From: Treponema sp.
GTDB lineage: Bacteria > Spirochaetota > Spirochaetia > Treponematales > Breznakiellaceae
Direction: 5' to 3'
Length of the DNA stretch: 7,582 bases
Assembly (NCBI GenBank): GCA_031263265.1
Contig: JAISGE010000017.1
Location: 1-7,582, forward strand
Under the pieces are notes generated by a model. That model saw nothing but the letters and a program-made list of their open reading frames with translations. It was not told the origin of the DNA and did not search any database. The translations under genes were made by a program, and so were the position numbers. Shown here piece by piece: positions 1-6,533 of this stretch. Within the stretch, counting starts at the first letter, position 1; each line of letters begins with the position of its first letter.

Positions 1-57
1 CCCCGTCTCATCTCCTCCTAGCTATGCGTTCCTGCGGATGTATTCTATGATAATCCT

Positions 58-2586
58 ATGAATTATCTACAACTTCCTGTATATGAACATAAAGACCTCA
101 TCCTGGAAGCCCTCAAAGCCAATCAGGTGGTAGTGGTGGAAAGCCCCACCGGTTCAGGGAAAACCACCCAACTGCCGGTGATACTCCACGATGCGGGGTA
201 TACAAAAAACGGCATCATCGGGGTAACCCAGCCCCGGCGTATCGCCGCGGTTTCGGTGAGTGAGTTTATCGCCCGCCAGATAGGATGCACCCTGCCGGGG
301 ATCGTGGGGTATAAGATGCGTTTTGAAGATAAAACCGAGCCTTCCACGGTGATCAAGATCATGACCGACGGCATTCTGTTGCAGGAGATGAAGCTTGACC
401 CGTACCTTTCCAAATACGGCAACATCATTGTGGACGAGGCCCATGAGCGGAGCTTGAACATTGATTTTATCCTGGGTTTGTTAAAGCGAGTCCTGGAAAT
501 CCGGCCGGAATTTAAGGTTATCGTGTCTTCCGCGACCATTAATGCCCAGATCTTTTCCGCGTATTTTGGGGAATGTCCGGTGGTAAAAATTGATGCGGTT
601 ACCTATCCGGTTACCCTCATCTACGATCCGCCTCCGGTACAAGCCGCGCCCGGGTCCGCACCCGGGGGACAGACCGCCCTAGACGCCATCCTGGACAAAA
701 TTGACGGCATTATCGAGCGGGTCATCAGCGAGACCCGATCCGGAGATATCCTCGTTTTCTTGTCTGGTGAAAAGATGATCAAGGACTGTATGAACCGGCT
801 CTTATCCAGTCCCCTGGCTTCATACCTGTACCTGGTTCCCCTCTATGGCCGGCTCGGTAAGGAAGAACAGGAACGGGTCTTTGAAACCGCTCCTCTGGGA
901 AAAACCAAGGTGGTGATTGCCACCAATATCGCCGAAACATCGGTTACCATCGACGGCATTACCACGGTGATCGATTCAGGTCTTTCCAAACTCAATTACT
1001 ATAACCCCCGGACTTTCACCTCAAGCCTGGTGGAAGGACCGGTGTCCAAGGCCTCGGCGAATCAACGCAAGGGCAGGGCAGGGCGTACCCGGCCGGGAAC
1101 CTGTTACCGGCTCTATACCCGAAAGGACTTTGAAAACCGGCTCCTCTTTACCACCGAAGAAATTTATCGTACGGATCTCTCCGAAGTAGTACTCCGCATG
1201 GCTGACCTGGGACTGACCGCGTTTGAGGAATTTGATTTCATTGCCCCGCCTAACCGGGAAGGACTCATTGCTGCCATTGAGACCTTGAACCTCTTAAACG
1301 CCCTGGAAAGCGACCGAACCCTTTCCCGGATAGGCAAGCTGATGACCGAATTTCCCCTTCCTCCCCGGCAGTCCCGGATCATCGTAGAGGCTATTTTACA
1401 GTATCCCCAGGTAATCCAAGAGACCCTCATTGCCGCAGCCTTTCTTTCGACCCAAAGCCCCTATATCCTGCCTCCGGGAGAGGAAACCGATGCGCGCAAG
1501 GCGCATCACCGTTTCCGGGATCCCGGGGGAGATTTTGTCTCCTACCTTAAACTGTACCAGGCATACCGGGATGCTCGCAGCAAAGCGCAGTTTTGTGAAA
1601 AAAATTACCTTGATGAACGGGCTATGGCAGAAATTGTCAATGTTACCGAACAGCTTGGGGAGATTGTCTCAGGGCTTAATATTCCCATCATTTCCAGCAG
1701 CCCCTTCCAAACCGAAGACTACCTGTGTGCCGTGGCTCGGGGGCTTATTCAGTTTGTCTGTGTCCGGGAAGGCCGGGGTATGTACCGGAGTCTCACCGCG
1801 GACAGGATATTGATCCACCCCGGTTCTGTGATGTTTAAGATGGATCCCGAGTACATCGTGGCCGGTGAAATTGTACGGACAACCCGGATGTATGCTATGT
1901 CGGTTTCTCCACTTTCACGGAAGACCCTGGAAAAAATAAGCGGCGGCTTGTTTGCACGCCTGGGAGGACGGGCTTCCCGGTCTGCTGCCAAAGAGCCAAG
2001 CTCGGATATGCGGCCCAAACGGGTACGGGACTTTACCAATACCATCAAGATTGGGAATGAAGTGTTTGAACTGGGGACCGTTAAGGGGAAAAAATTGGTT
2101 TCCCTGCCCTGGGAACGGCTGGTTAAGATAAAGGCATTGCTGGGAACCGATCCCCTGTCTATGTATAAGGGTCTGCGGGGTAAGATTACCTTGGAAGGTG
2201 GGTATACCTTGCTTGAAGGGGAAAAACTGGAACTCATCCTTTCCTTGGCCGCTTCCCTGGATCTGGCGGGGGTCTTGGAAAAGCAATGGCCCCGAAAAAA
2301 CCGGTTCAATTCCCAGGAGAACCTAGCTGAACTGCTCAAGACCCTGCCGGACTTGGTAAGCCCGGTGCTCTGGAAGACCGGCAAGAAGGATTTGGGGTTT
2401 ATCTGCCTTTTGACCGACGGTGATGGCAATTACTGGTTTACCTGTTCCCGGGGCTTTCATACCAGTCTGCACGAAAGTCTTGCCAGCGTAGAAGTCCTCA
2501 TTGATGAACTGGGGGAAGACGCGGAGAGCGAGGTAAAGCAGGTAGTAAACCAAACCTATCGACGTCTGTCTGATTATCTGGGCTAA
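58..2586 (+). CDS. hrpA: DEAH-box ATP-dependent RNA helicase HrpA
   Basis: An 842-residue DEAH/RHA-family helicase that should use ATP to unwind or remodel RNA in the cytoplasm. Visible motifs in order: Walker A TGSGKTT (31-37), Ia TQPRR (57-61), Ib TDGILL (103-108), Walker B DEAH (126-129), SAT (158-160), motif V TNIAETSVTIDG (289-300) and motif VI QRKGRAGR (336-343). A winged-helix/ratchet region follows (about 370-470), then an OB-fold (about 550-635, with RGLIQFV and ILIHPGSVMF). A Pro/Gly/Ala linker at 191-204 separates the two RecA lobes. The protein is far shorter than E. coli HrpA (about 1300 residues) and near the length of Borrelia HrpA, which is known to affect gene expression and infectivity. 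The last 190 residues are not recognised as a named domain. ATG 58 is the first in-frame start after a stop at 19-21, but no clear Shine-Dalgarno precedes it. HrpB is the alternative; the ordering and length fit HrpA of spirochaetes better. Confidence 0.93.
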   Translation: MNYLQLPVYEHKDLILEALKANQVVVVESPTGSGKTTQLPVILHDAGYTKNGIIGVTQPRRIAAVSVSEFIARQIGCTLPGIVGYKMRFEDKTEPSTVIKIMTDGILLQEMKLDPYLSKYGNIIVDEAHERSLNIDFILGLLKRVLEIRPEFKVIVSSATINAQIFSAYFGECPVVKIDAVTYPVTLIYDPPPVQAAPGSAPGGQTALDAILDKIDGIIERVISETRSGDILVFLSGEKMIKDCMNRLLSSPLASYLYLVPLYGRLGKEEQERVFETAPLGKTKVVIATNIAETSVTIDGITTVIDSGLSKLNYYNPRTFTSSLVEGPVSKASANQRKGRAGRTRPGTCYRLYTRKDFENRLLFTTEEIYRTDLSEVVLRMADLGLTAFEEFDFIAPPNREGLIAAIETLNLLNALESDRTLSRIGKLMTEFPLPPRQSRIIVEAILQYPQVIQETLIAAAFLSTQSPYILPPGEETDARKAHHRFRDPGGDFVSYLKLYQAYRDARSKAQFCEKNYLDERAMAEIVNVTEQLGEIVSGLNIPIISSSPFQTEDYLCAVARGLIQFVCVREGRGMYRSLTADRILIHPGSVMFKMDPEYIVAGEIVRTTRMYAMSVSPLSRKTLEKISGGLFARLGGRASRSAAKEPSSDMRPKRVRDFTNTIKIGNEVFELGTVKGKKLVSLPWERLVKIKALLGTDPLSMYKGLRGKITLEGGYTLLEGEKLELILSLAASLDLAGVLEKQWPRKNRFNSQENLAELLKTLPDLVSPVLWKTGKKDLGFICLLTDGDGNYWFTCSRGFHTSLHESLASVEVLIDELGEDAESEVKQVVNQTYRRLSDYLG

Positions 2587-2612
2587 GATGGCGCACTCAG
2601 GTGATCTTAAAA

Positions 2613-2652
2613 TTCCCGGCCCTATCAGGTGAAGTCCTGATCTGACCGGGAA
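2613..2652 (+). terminator. Candidate hairpin terminator or processing stem after hrpA
   Basis: Twenty-six bases after the hrpA stop there is a stable imperfect hairpin. TTCCCGG (2613-2619) pairs with CCGGGAA (2646-2652), a 4x4 internal loop follows, and ATCAGG (2624-2629) pairs with CCTGAT (2636-2641) around the six-base loop TGAAGT. The position fits a transcript end or a 3' protective stem. No T-run follows, so it is not a classical Rho-independent terminator. Confidence 0.4.
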
Positions 2653-2764
2653 CCACTACGCATCCACCCCATCGCTCTGAGCCAAAACATCATGAACTAT
2701 GGATTGGATTCTGAATATGCACGGCACATCCAGCGAATAAGACCCCTATCGCTTGATATAGATC

Positions 2765-2777
2765 TTAATGGTATTAA
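2765..2777. promoter_or_regulatory. Operator-like dyad TTAAT-GGT-ATTAA
   Basis: Perfect 5-bp inverted repeat TTAAT/ATTAA around GGT, in an A+T-richer patch of the intergenic region. It could be a regulator-binding site upstream of the phosphoesterase operon. There is no match to a named operator, and short dyads also arise by chance. Confidence 0.25.
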
Positions 2778-2797
2778 CTATAGCCCCTGAAAATGCC

Positions 2798-2816
2798 CAT
2801 GTCAACGTTAGACATG
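2798..2816. promoter_or_regulatory. Operator-like dyad CATGTC-N7-GACATG
   Basis: Perfect 6-bp inverted repeat with a 7-base spacer (19 bp total), the size and form of many helix-turn-helix regulator sites. It lies just upstream of the best -35-like hexamer. The GACAT half recurs at 2839-2843 inside an imperfect direct repeat, spaced 28 bp from the first, which fits repeated protein binding on one DNA face only loosely. Function is inferred from form and position. Confidence 0.3.
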
Positions 2817-2836
2817 AAGCGTGGCAATGCGCTGGT

Positions 2837-2865
2837 TTGACATAAGCGCTAAAAATGAGTAATCT
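2837..2865 (+). promoter_or_regulatory. Weak sigma-70-type promoter candidate
   Basis: A perfect -35 hexamer TTGACA (2837-2842) is followed after 17 bases by TAATCT (2860-2865), which matches the -10 consensus at only three of six positions. Location upstream of the four-gene run and just after the 2798-2816 dyad is sensible. The poor -10 keeps confidence low. Confidence 0.3.
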
Positions 2866-2942
2866 CCTCTATAGGTGCGTTCTATGAGAACTTAGGGCAT
2901 GTTGCCTTTAGAAGATAAAGCTGGAAAACAAGAGGGAAAGTC

Positions 2943-3047
2943 ATGGAGTATACCTTCCGACCTATCCAAACCCCTGTTGGGGATGCCGGGACTTTCAATC
3001 AATGGTGCAATCACGCCGCGGGCCATGAAGATCCTCTGTATATCTGA
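2943..3047 (+). CDS. Possible 34-residue small protein or leader peptide overlapping the phosphoesterase start
   Basis: An ATG at 2943 has a good Shine-Dalgarno (GAGGG, 2932-2936) six bases upstream and opens a 34-codon frame ending in TGA at 3045-3047. The peptide begins MEYTFRPIQTPVG and contains one Trp, one Cys and two His. I do not recognise it. It is in a different frame from the phosphoesterase and covers that gene's chosen start (3025) by 23 bases. The phosphoesterase lacks its own clear Shine-Dalgarno, so ribosomes loaded here could couple to it. It could instead be a chance ORF, or the sign that the phosphoesterase N-terminus is mis-assigned. Confidence 0.35.
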   Translation: MEYTFRPIQTPVGDAGTFNQWCNHAAGHEDPLYI

Positions 3048-3699
3048 CCACATTGATCCTTTGGTATATACCAATAGCATCAAGGAACGGTTTGGGGATA
3101 TTGCTATGGTACTCAGCGCTGGGGATCTTCCTTTGGAATACCTGGAATTTATCGTGTCGAGCCTTGATAAGCCCCTGCTCTTTGTCTTCGGGAACCATGA
3201 CCTCAAGGATTACCAGTACATTAAAAAGGGTCCGCATTCCGCAACACCCCGGGAATTTCCCTTTATCCCCAGCATTCCCCCAGGAGCCGGGGCTATCCAC
3301 ATTGGTTCACGGGTACGTTTCGAGGAAGGACTCATTATCGCGGGACTGGGGGGGTCCATGCTCTATAACCACGGGGAAAATCAGTACTCCGAATGGGGGA
3401 TGGGTCTTGAAATGCTCAAGATCATCCCGGGTATCCTCTTTAACCGGATTTTCCGGGGTCGTTTCGTGGATATCCTCCTTACCCATGCGCCCCCCAAGGG
3501 TATCCATGATAAACCGGATAAATGTCATTGGGGTTTTAAGCTTTTTTTGTGGTTTATGCGGGTCTTTAAGCCCAAATACCTTATCCACGGGCATATTCAT
3601 CTGTATGATCTATCGGAAGTACGAACCAGCCGGTATGCTGATACCCTGGTAGTAAACGCGTACAGTCATTTTGTTATTGATACTGAGGAAAAACCATGA
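3025..3699 (+). CDS. Calcineurin-like metallophosphoesterase
   Basis: A 224-residue cytoplasmic metallophosphoesterase of the calcineurin-like fold, expected to hydrolyse a phosphodiester or phosphomonoester at a two-metal centre; the substrate cannot be told. Motifs: start strand MKILCISD (D8), GDLP (33-36), GNHD (56-59), THAPP (153-157) and HGHIH (188-192). The first motif departs from the usual Asp-x-His: it reads Asp-His-Ile-Asp. ATG 3025 is chosen because it begins the first beta strand exactly, although no Shine-Dalgarno is visible. The frame stays open to ATG 2899, so a 42-residue extension is possible; starts at 2983 and 2899 also lack properly spaced sites. Its stop overlaps the next start (ATGA, 3696-3699), which indicates translational coupling to the ParB-like gene. 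Confidence 0.82.
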   Translation: MKILCISDHIDPLVYTNSIKERFGDIAMVLSAGDLPLEYLEFIVSSLDKPLLFVFGNHDLKDYQYIKKGPHSATPREFPFIPSIPPGAGAIHIGSRVRFEEGLIIAGLGGSMLYNHGENQYSEWGMGLEMLKIIPGILFNRIFRGRFVDILLTHAPPKGIHDKPDKCHWGFKLFLWFMRVFKPKYLIHGHIHLYDLSEVRTSRYADTLVVNAYSHFVIDTEEKP

Positions 3700-4658
3700 G
3701 CCTTCATCAAGACGATGAATACCAAGATCATATCCTCCAAGTGCAAGCTGCAGAGGATTTTAGCCGGGCGAGAAATAAGGCCATCCTTTCTCGGATTCAG
3801 CACTTTATGCATCGCGATAAAGATCAACTCCTCTCCTTCAATGATGTGAAAGAAATACTCAAGCCCCGGAACCAAGTCTACCGGGGTATGCAGGTAGTTC
3901 CGGTGAAGCTCATCGTGGGGAGTGAAGGCCGGTACCGGGATTTTAACAAGTTCTTTCTGCCCCGGGCAGAGCACCTGCGTAGGCGCTGGGAACGAGTGGA
4001 TCAGGCCCGGCTCAAAGAGATCACCTTGCCTGCTATTCAGCTTTACGAGATAGGTGGAGTTTACTTTGTTCGGGACGGGAATCACCGGGTTTCAGTAGCC
4101 AAGGCTCAGGGGATTGAATCCATTGATGCGGAGGTAACCAGCCTTTCCAGTGAAATTACCATCACCCCCTCCCAGACTGTGGACGAACTACGGGAGAGCC
4201 TCCTCGAATATGAAAAAAAGATTTTCTATGAGAAAACGCAGTTCGGTGAACTCACGCGGGACTATGAACTGGATTTCACCGCGGCAGGCCGCTATGATGT
4301 AATATACAATCATATTTTGGTGCATAAATATTATCTCAATCAGCATGTTGTAGGGGAAATCCCCTTTTCCGATGCGTTGGTTTCTTGGTATAACAATGTG
4401 TACGATCCTATCATTCAAATCATCAAAGATGAATGGATAGAGCTGAATTTCCCCGGATATACGGCAAGCGATCTCTACGTGTGGATTGTTAAACACTGGG
4501 ATTTTCTCAAGAAAAAGTATGGGGTTTATTATTCCCTTACTAAAGCTGCCCGGGATTTTACCATGACCTATGGTAAGAGCCAGGGCCGGTTCTTCCGTTT
4601 CCTTACGGCATTGATTGATGGATTATGGCATTTTTCAGAAAAAACAAAGGAAAAATAA
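3696..4658 (+). CDS. ParB/sulfiredoxin-like domain protein (putative transcriptional regulator)
   Basis: A 320-residue protein with a ParB N-terminal-like (ParB/Srx fold) core. The signature is VYFVRDGNHRVSVAKAQG (about 122-139), equivalent to the nucleotide-handling DG-x-HR box of this fold, preceded by a conserved strand/turn region (about 66-120). A separate helical C-terminal part (about 200-285) contains a WYNNVYDP stretch and FPGYTASDLYVWIVKHW. I recall that pairing from proteins in other phyla annotated as transcriptional regulators, but its function is unknown. There is no obvious helix-turn-helix and no signal peptide. It starts inside the phosphoesterase stop (ATGA), so the two are probably made in fixed ratio. 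DNA binding, CTP binding or nuclease activity are all inference from the fold. It is not a chromosome-partition ParB: there is no ParA neighbour and no central ParB DNA-binding domain is evident. Confidence 0.75.
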   Translation: MSLHQDDEYQDHILQVQAAEDFSRARNKAILSRIQHFMHRDKDQLLSFNDVKEILKPRNQVYRGMQVVPVKLIVGSEGRYRDFNKFFLPRAEHLRRRWERVDQARLKEITLPAIQLYEIGGVYFVRDGNHRVSVAKAQGIESIDAEVTSLSSEITITPSQTVDELRESLLEYEKKIFYEKTQFGELTRDYELDFTAAGRYDVIYNHILVHKYYLNQHVVGEIPFSDALVSWYNNVYDPIIQIIKDEWIELNFPGYTASDLYVWIVKHWDFLKKKYGVYYSLTKAARDFTMTYGKSQGRFFRFLTALIDGLWHFSEKTKEK

Positions 4659-4675
4659 AAAAATAAGGAAGTTAA

Positions 4676-4681
4676 AGAAGG
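4676..4681 (+). promoter_or_regulatory. Ribosome-binding site fixing the pdxY start
   Basis: AGAAGG lies five bases before ATG 4687, in the A-rich 28-base gap after the ParB-like gene. It supports starting pdxY there rather than at the upstream in-frame ATG 4615, which would add a lysine-rich 24-residue tail and overlap the previous gene. Confidence 0.65.
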
Positions 4682-4686
4682 TAATT

Positions 4687-5559
4687 ATGGCTATTTTATC
4701 TATTCAGTCTCATGTGGTATACGGTTATGCGGGTAATACGGCTGCGGTCTTTCCTTTGCAGCGCCTTGGCCGGGAGGTATGGGCGGTCAATACGGTGGAA
4801 TTCTCAAACCATACCGGTTACGGCGCATGGCAAGGGCAGGTGCTGGGGGCTTCTTTAGCGGAAGCCCTGGTCCAGGGCCTGGAAGAGCGGGGAGTCCTGG
4901 GGAACTGCGAAGCGGTTCTTTCAGGGTATATGGGTGATGCCGAGGTGGGTCATGCAGTCATGCAGGGGGTACGCCGGGTTCGGAGCATAAACCCCCAGGC
5001 CCTGTATTGCTGCGATCCGGTAATGGGGGATATGGGGAGAGGTTTCTATGTTAAACCAGGGATTCCTGAGATTTTCAAGAACCAGGTCATTACCCTGGCA
5101 GACATCATCACCCCCAACCAATTTGAACTGGAAGCCCTCTCAGGTATAGATACCTCGTCTTTGGATGGTACTCGGAAAGCCATTGATACGCTCCATGCTC
5201 AAGGGCCGCAGGTGATCTTGGTTACCAGTTTCCGGGAGGGTATCAGCCCTTTGGGGAGCTTTAGCCCAGGGGCTCATATTGATATGCTCGTATCTAACGG
5301 GAAAGAGCTGTACCGAATTCGTACCCCGGAGTTGCCCTTCACCACGGTCATGGCCGGATCCGGGGATCTTACCGCCGCGGTCTTTCTCTCCCGGTACCTG
5401 GAAACCAGGGATATTAAGCGAACCCTGGAATTAACTACCGCTTCGGTATACGGCATCATGGAAGCTACTTTTAAAACAAACAGTAGAGAACTCATCATGA
5501 TCCAAGCCCAAGAAGAGTTGGTGGCTCCATCTACTTTATTTGAGGCGGTTCGTTTATAA
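4687..5559 (+). CDS. pdxY: Pyridoxal kinase PdxY
   Basis: A 290-residue ribokinase-superfamily kinase that phosphorylates pyridoxal (and perhaps pyridoxine/pyridoxamine) with ATP, giving PLP precursors in the vitamin B6 salvage pathway in the cytosol. Length and sequence follow E. coli PdxY (287 residues). The N-terminus has SIQSHVVYGYAGN (5-17), then FSNH (39-42), VLSGYMG (77-83) and CDPVMGD (109-115). TPNQFE (142-147) and the GSGD anion-hole/catalytic Asp motif (224-227, Asp227 as base) follow. No key residue is missing. The start is set by AGAAGG at 4676-4681. The next gene begins five bases after its stop, so it sits mid-operon. A dual-function PdxK cannot be excluded from sequence alone, but the VLSGYMG/FSNH context favours PdxY. 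Confidence 0.92.
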   Translation: MAILSIQSHVVYGYAGNTAAVFPLQRLGREVWAVNTVEFSNHTGYGAWQGQVLGASLAEALVQGLEERGVLGNCEAVLSGYMGDAEVGHAVMQGVRRVRSINPQALYCCDPVMGDMGRGFYVKPGIPEIFKNQVITLADIITPNQFELEALSGIDTSSLDGTRKAIDTLHAQGPQVILVTSFREGISPLGSFSPGAHIDMLVSNGKELYRIRTPELPFTTVMAGSGDLTAAVFLSRYLETRDIKRTLELTTASVYGIMEATFKTNSRELIMIQAQEELVAPSTLFEAVRL

Positions 5560-5564
5560 GTACT

Positions 5565-6473
5565 GTGCATCAAGGATTTAGCAATCCGGTTCTAGCGCAG
5601 CGTTTCAAGGAATTTATTGCCCTTAATACGGATCGGTATAGTATGCTTAAATTCCTGTTGGGTGAATTGCACTTCCGTCCTCAGGTAATTACCATTTCCG
5701 GGAATCGGCATCTTTTTCTATCTTCTCCTGAGCAAGGGCCGGTAAAATGTTGGCCTCCGGAAAAGCAAAACATCATTATCTTGGTGGCCCACTATGATCG
5801 GGTGGCGGATAGTCCCGGAGCTAATGACAACAGCGCCGCGGTGTTTGAGCTTATAGAAGCGGCGCTGAAGCTACGGCAGGCCCGGGTTCATTCCTGGCTG
5901 ATCATTTTTACCGATAAAGAGGAACTGCACTACGGGGAGGGTATCCGGGATCAGGGTTCCTATACCCTTGCTAAAGGCTTACGGGACATTGGGTTTGGAA
6001 ACAGCCGGTTCTATATCTTTGACGCCTGCGGATCCGGGGACACGCTGATCATTTCTACTATGGCGGATCATGTAATGCGGGACGAACAGGGGCCAGGCAT
6101 TGTCAAGACCCGGCATCTGGTACAGCGGCTCCGCAATCAGGCATTGGAAACCGTGCGCTACCTTAACATGGACCGGGTAGGGCTTATTCCCACTCCTTTT
6201 TCTGATGATGCCGGGTTTTTACGGGCAGGTATTGTGGCGCAAACCATCACCGTGCTGCCCTTCGCCGAAGCCTCCGCTTTTGGCACCCTGGTACGCAACA
6301 AGCCTGACTTTGCCGATGTTCTGGTCAACCGGGAAGTCCAAGGTCTCTATGACCAGCAGCTCATCCCTGCAACCTGGCGGCGCCTAAATGGCCCTGAAGA
6401 CAGCTATTATCAGCTAACCCCCCAGTATTTTTCCCAAGTGGTCCGTTTCATTTGCGCCCTCTGTAGGAGCTAA
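5565..6473 (+). CDS. M28-like zinc metallopeptidase (altered metal site)
   Basis: A 302-residue cytoplasmic protein without signal peptide, resembling family M28 aminopeptidases, which use two zinc ions to release N-terminal residues or similar amide-linked groups. Visible: AHYDR (75-79; His76 and Asp78), SPGANDNSAA (83-92; bridging Asp88), DKEE (117-120; catalytic and ligand Glu pair), FDACGSGD (152-159; Asp153) and SDDAGFLRAGI (213-223). Where M28 enzymes have a His in an H-T-P-x-D-T motif near the C-terminus, this protein has Asn275 in LNGPEDS, so one canonical zinc ligand seems lost. Activity may be changed or absent. It starts with GTG five bases after pdxY, with only a distant GAGG-type site (5542 onward), suggesting coupled translation. 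An internal ATG at 5643 would cut a conserved-looking N-terminal helix and is less likely. Confidence 0.75.
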   Translation: MHQGFSNPVLAQRFKEFIALNTDRYSMLKFLLGELHFRPQVITISGNRHLFLSSPEQGPVKCWPPEKQNIIILVAHYDRVADSPGANDNSAAVFELIEAALKLRQARVHSWLIIFTDKEELHYGEGIRDQGSYTLAKGLRDIGFGNSRFYIFDACGSGDTLIISTMADHVMRDEQGPGIVKTRHLVQRLRNQALETVRYLNMDRVGLIPTPFSDDAGFLRAGIVAQTITVLPFAEASAFGTLVRNKPDFADVLVNREVQGLYDQQLIPATWRRLNGPEDSYYQLTPQYFSQVVRFICALCRS

Positions 6474-6495
6474 CACCTGCGGTGCACCTGCGGTG
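6474..6495. repeat. Tandem duplication of CACCTGCGGTG
   Basis: Two perfect head-to-tail copies of an 11-bp unit (6474-6484, 6485-6495) begin at the base after the M28-like stop codon. Each unit is itself a small inverted repeat (CACC-TGC-GGTG). It may be a slippage duplication or a mini-stem array at the operon end. Confidence 0.85.
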
Positions 6496-6533
6496 GGCGA
6501 AGTGATTTCCGTGTGGTAAGGAAATGGGGTGTA

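Larger units (their letters stand above)
2587..3024 (+). other. Intergenic region between hrpA and the phosphoesterase operon
   Basis: A gap of more than 400 bases without a long convincing gene. It holds the post-hrpA hairpin (2613-2652), two perfect dyads (2765-2777 and 2798-2816), an imperfect direct repeat (GACATGAAGCG at 2811 and GACATAAGCG at 2839), a weak promoter candidate (2837-2865) and a 34-codon ORF with a Shine-Dalgarno (from 2943). I infer that it is the regulatory and leader region of the downstream four-gene run. Nothing recognisable as a gene remnant was seen in 2653-2890. Confidence 0.6.

Noticed and set aside
1749..2429. Long minus-strand ORF (226 codons) inside hrpA
   Set aside because: It lies wholly within well-conserved helicase coding sequence, is rich in Ser/Arg/Pro as expected of a shadow frame, and has no recognisable domain.
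2636..2660. CCTGATCTG resembling the 3' core of a TPP riboswitch
   Set aside because: The required upstream CTGAGA-type helix is absent, the stretch is better explained as one arm of the local hairpin, and no thiamine gene is near.
2753..2782. Second promoter candidate TTGATA with AACTAT
   Set aside because: The -10 matches only three of six positions and the -35 is imperfect; weaker than the 2837 candidate.
2692..2790. A 32-codon + strand ORF starting MNYGLDSEYARH
   Set aside because: No Shine-Dalgarno before the ATG, and it spans the dyad at 2765-2777. No similarity recognised.
4615..4686. Upstream ATG giving pdxY a 24-residue lysine-rich extension
   Set aside because: It overlaps the preceding gene out of frame, has no counterpart in PdxY proteins, and a good ribosome-binding site serves ATG 4687.
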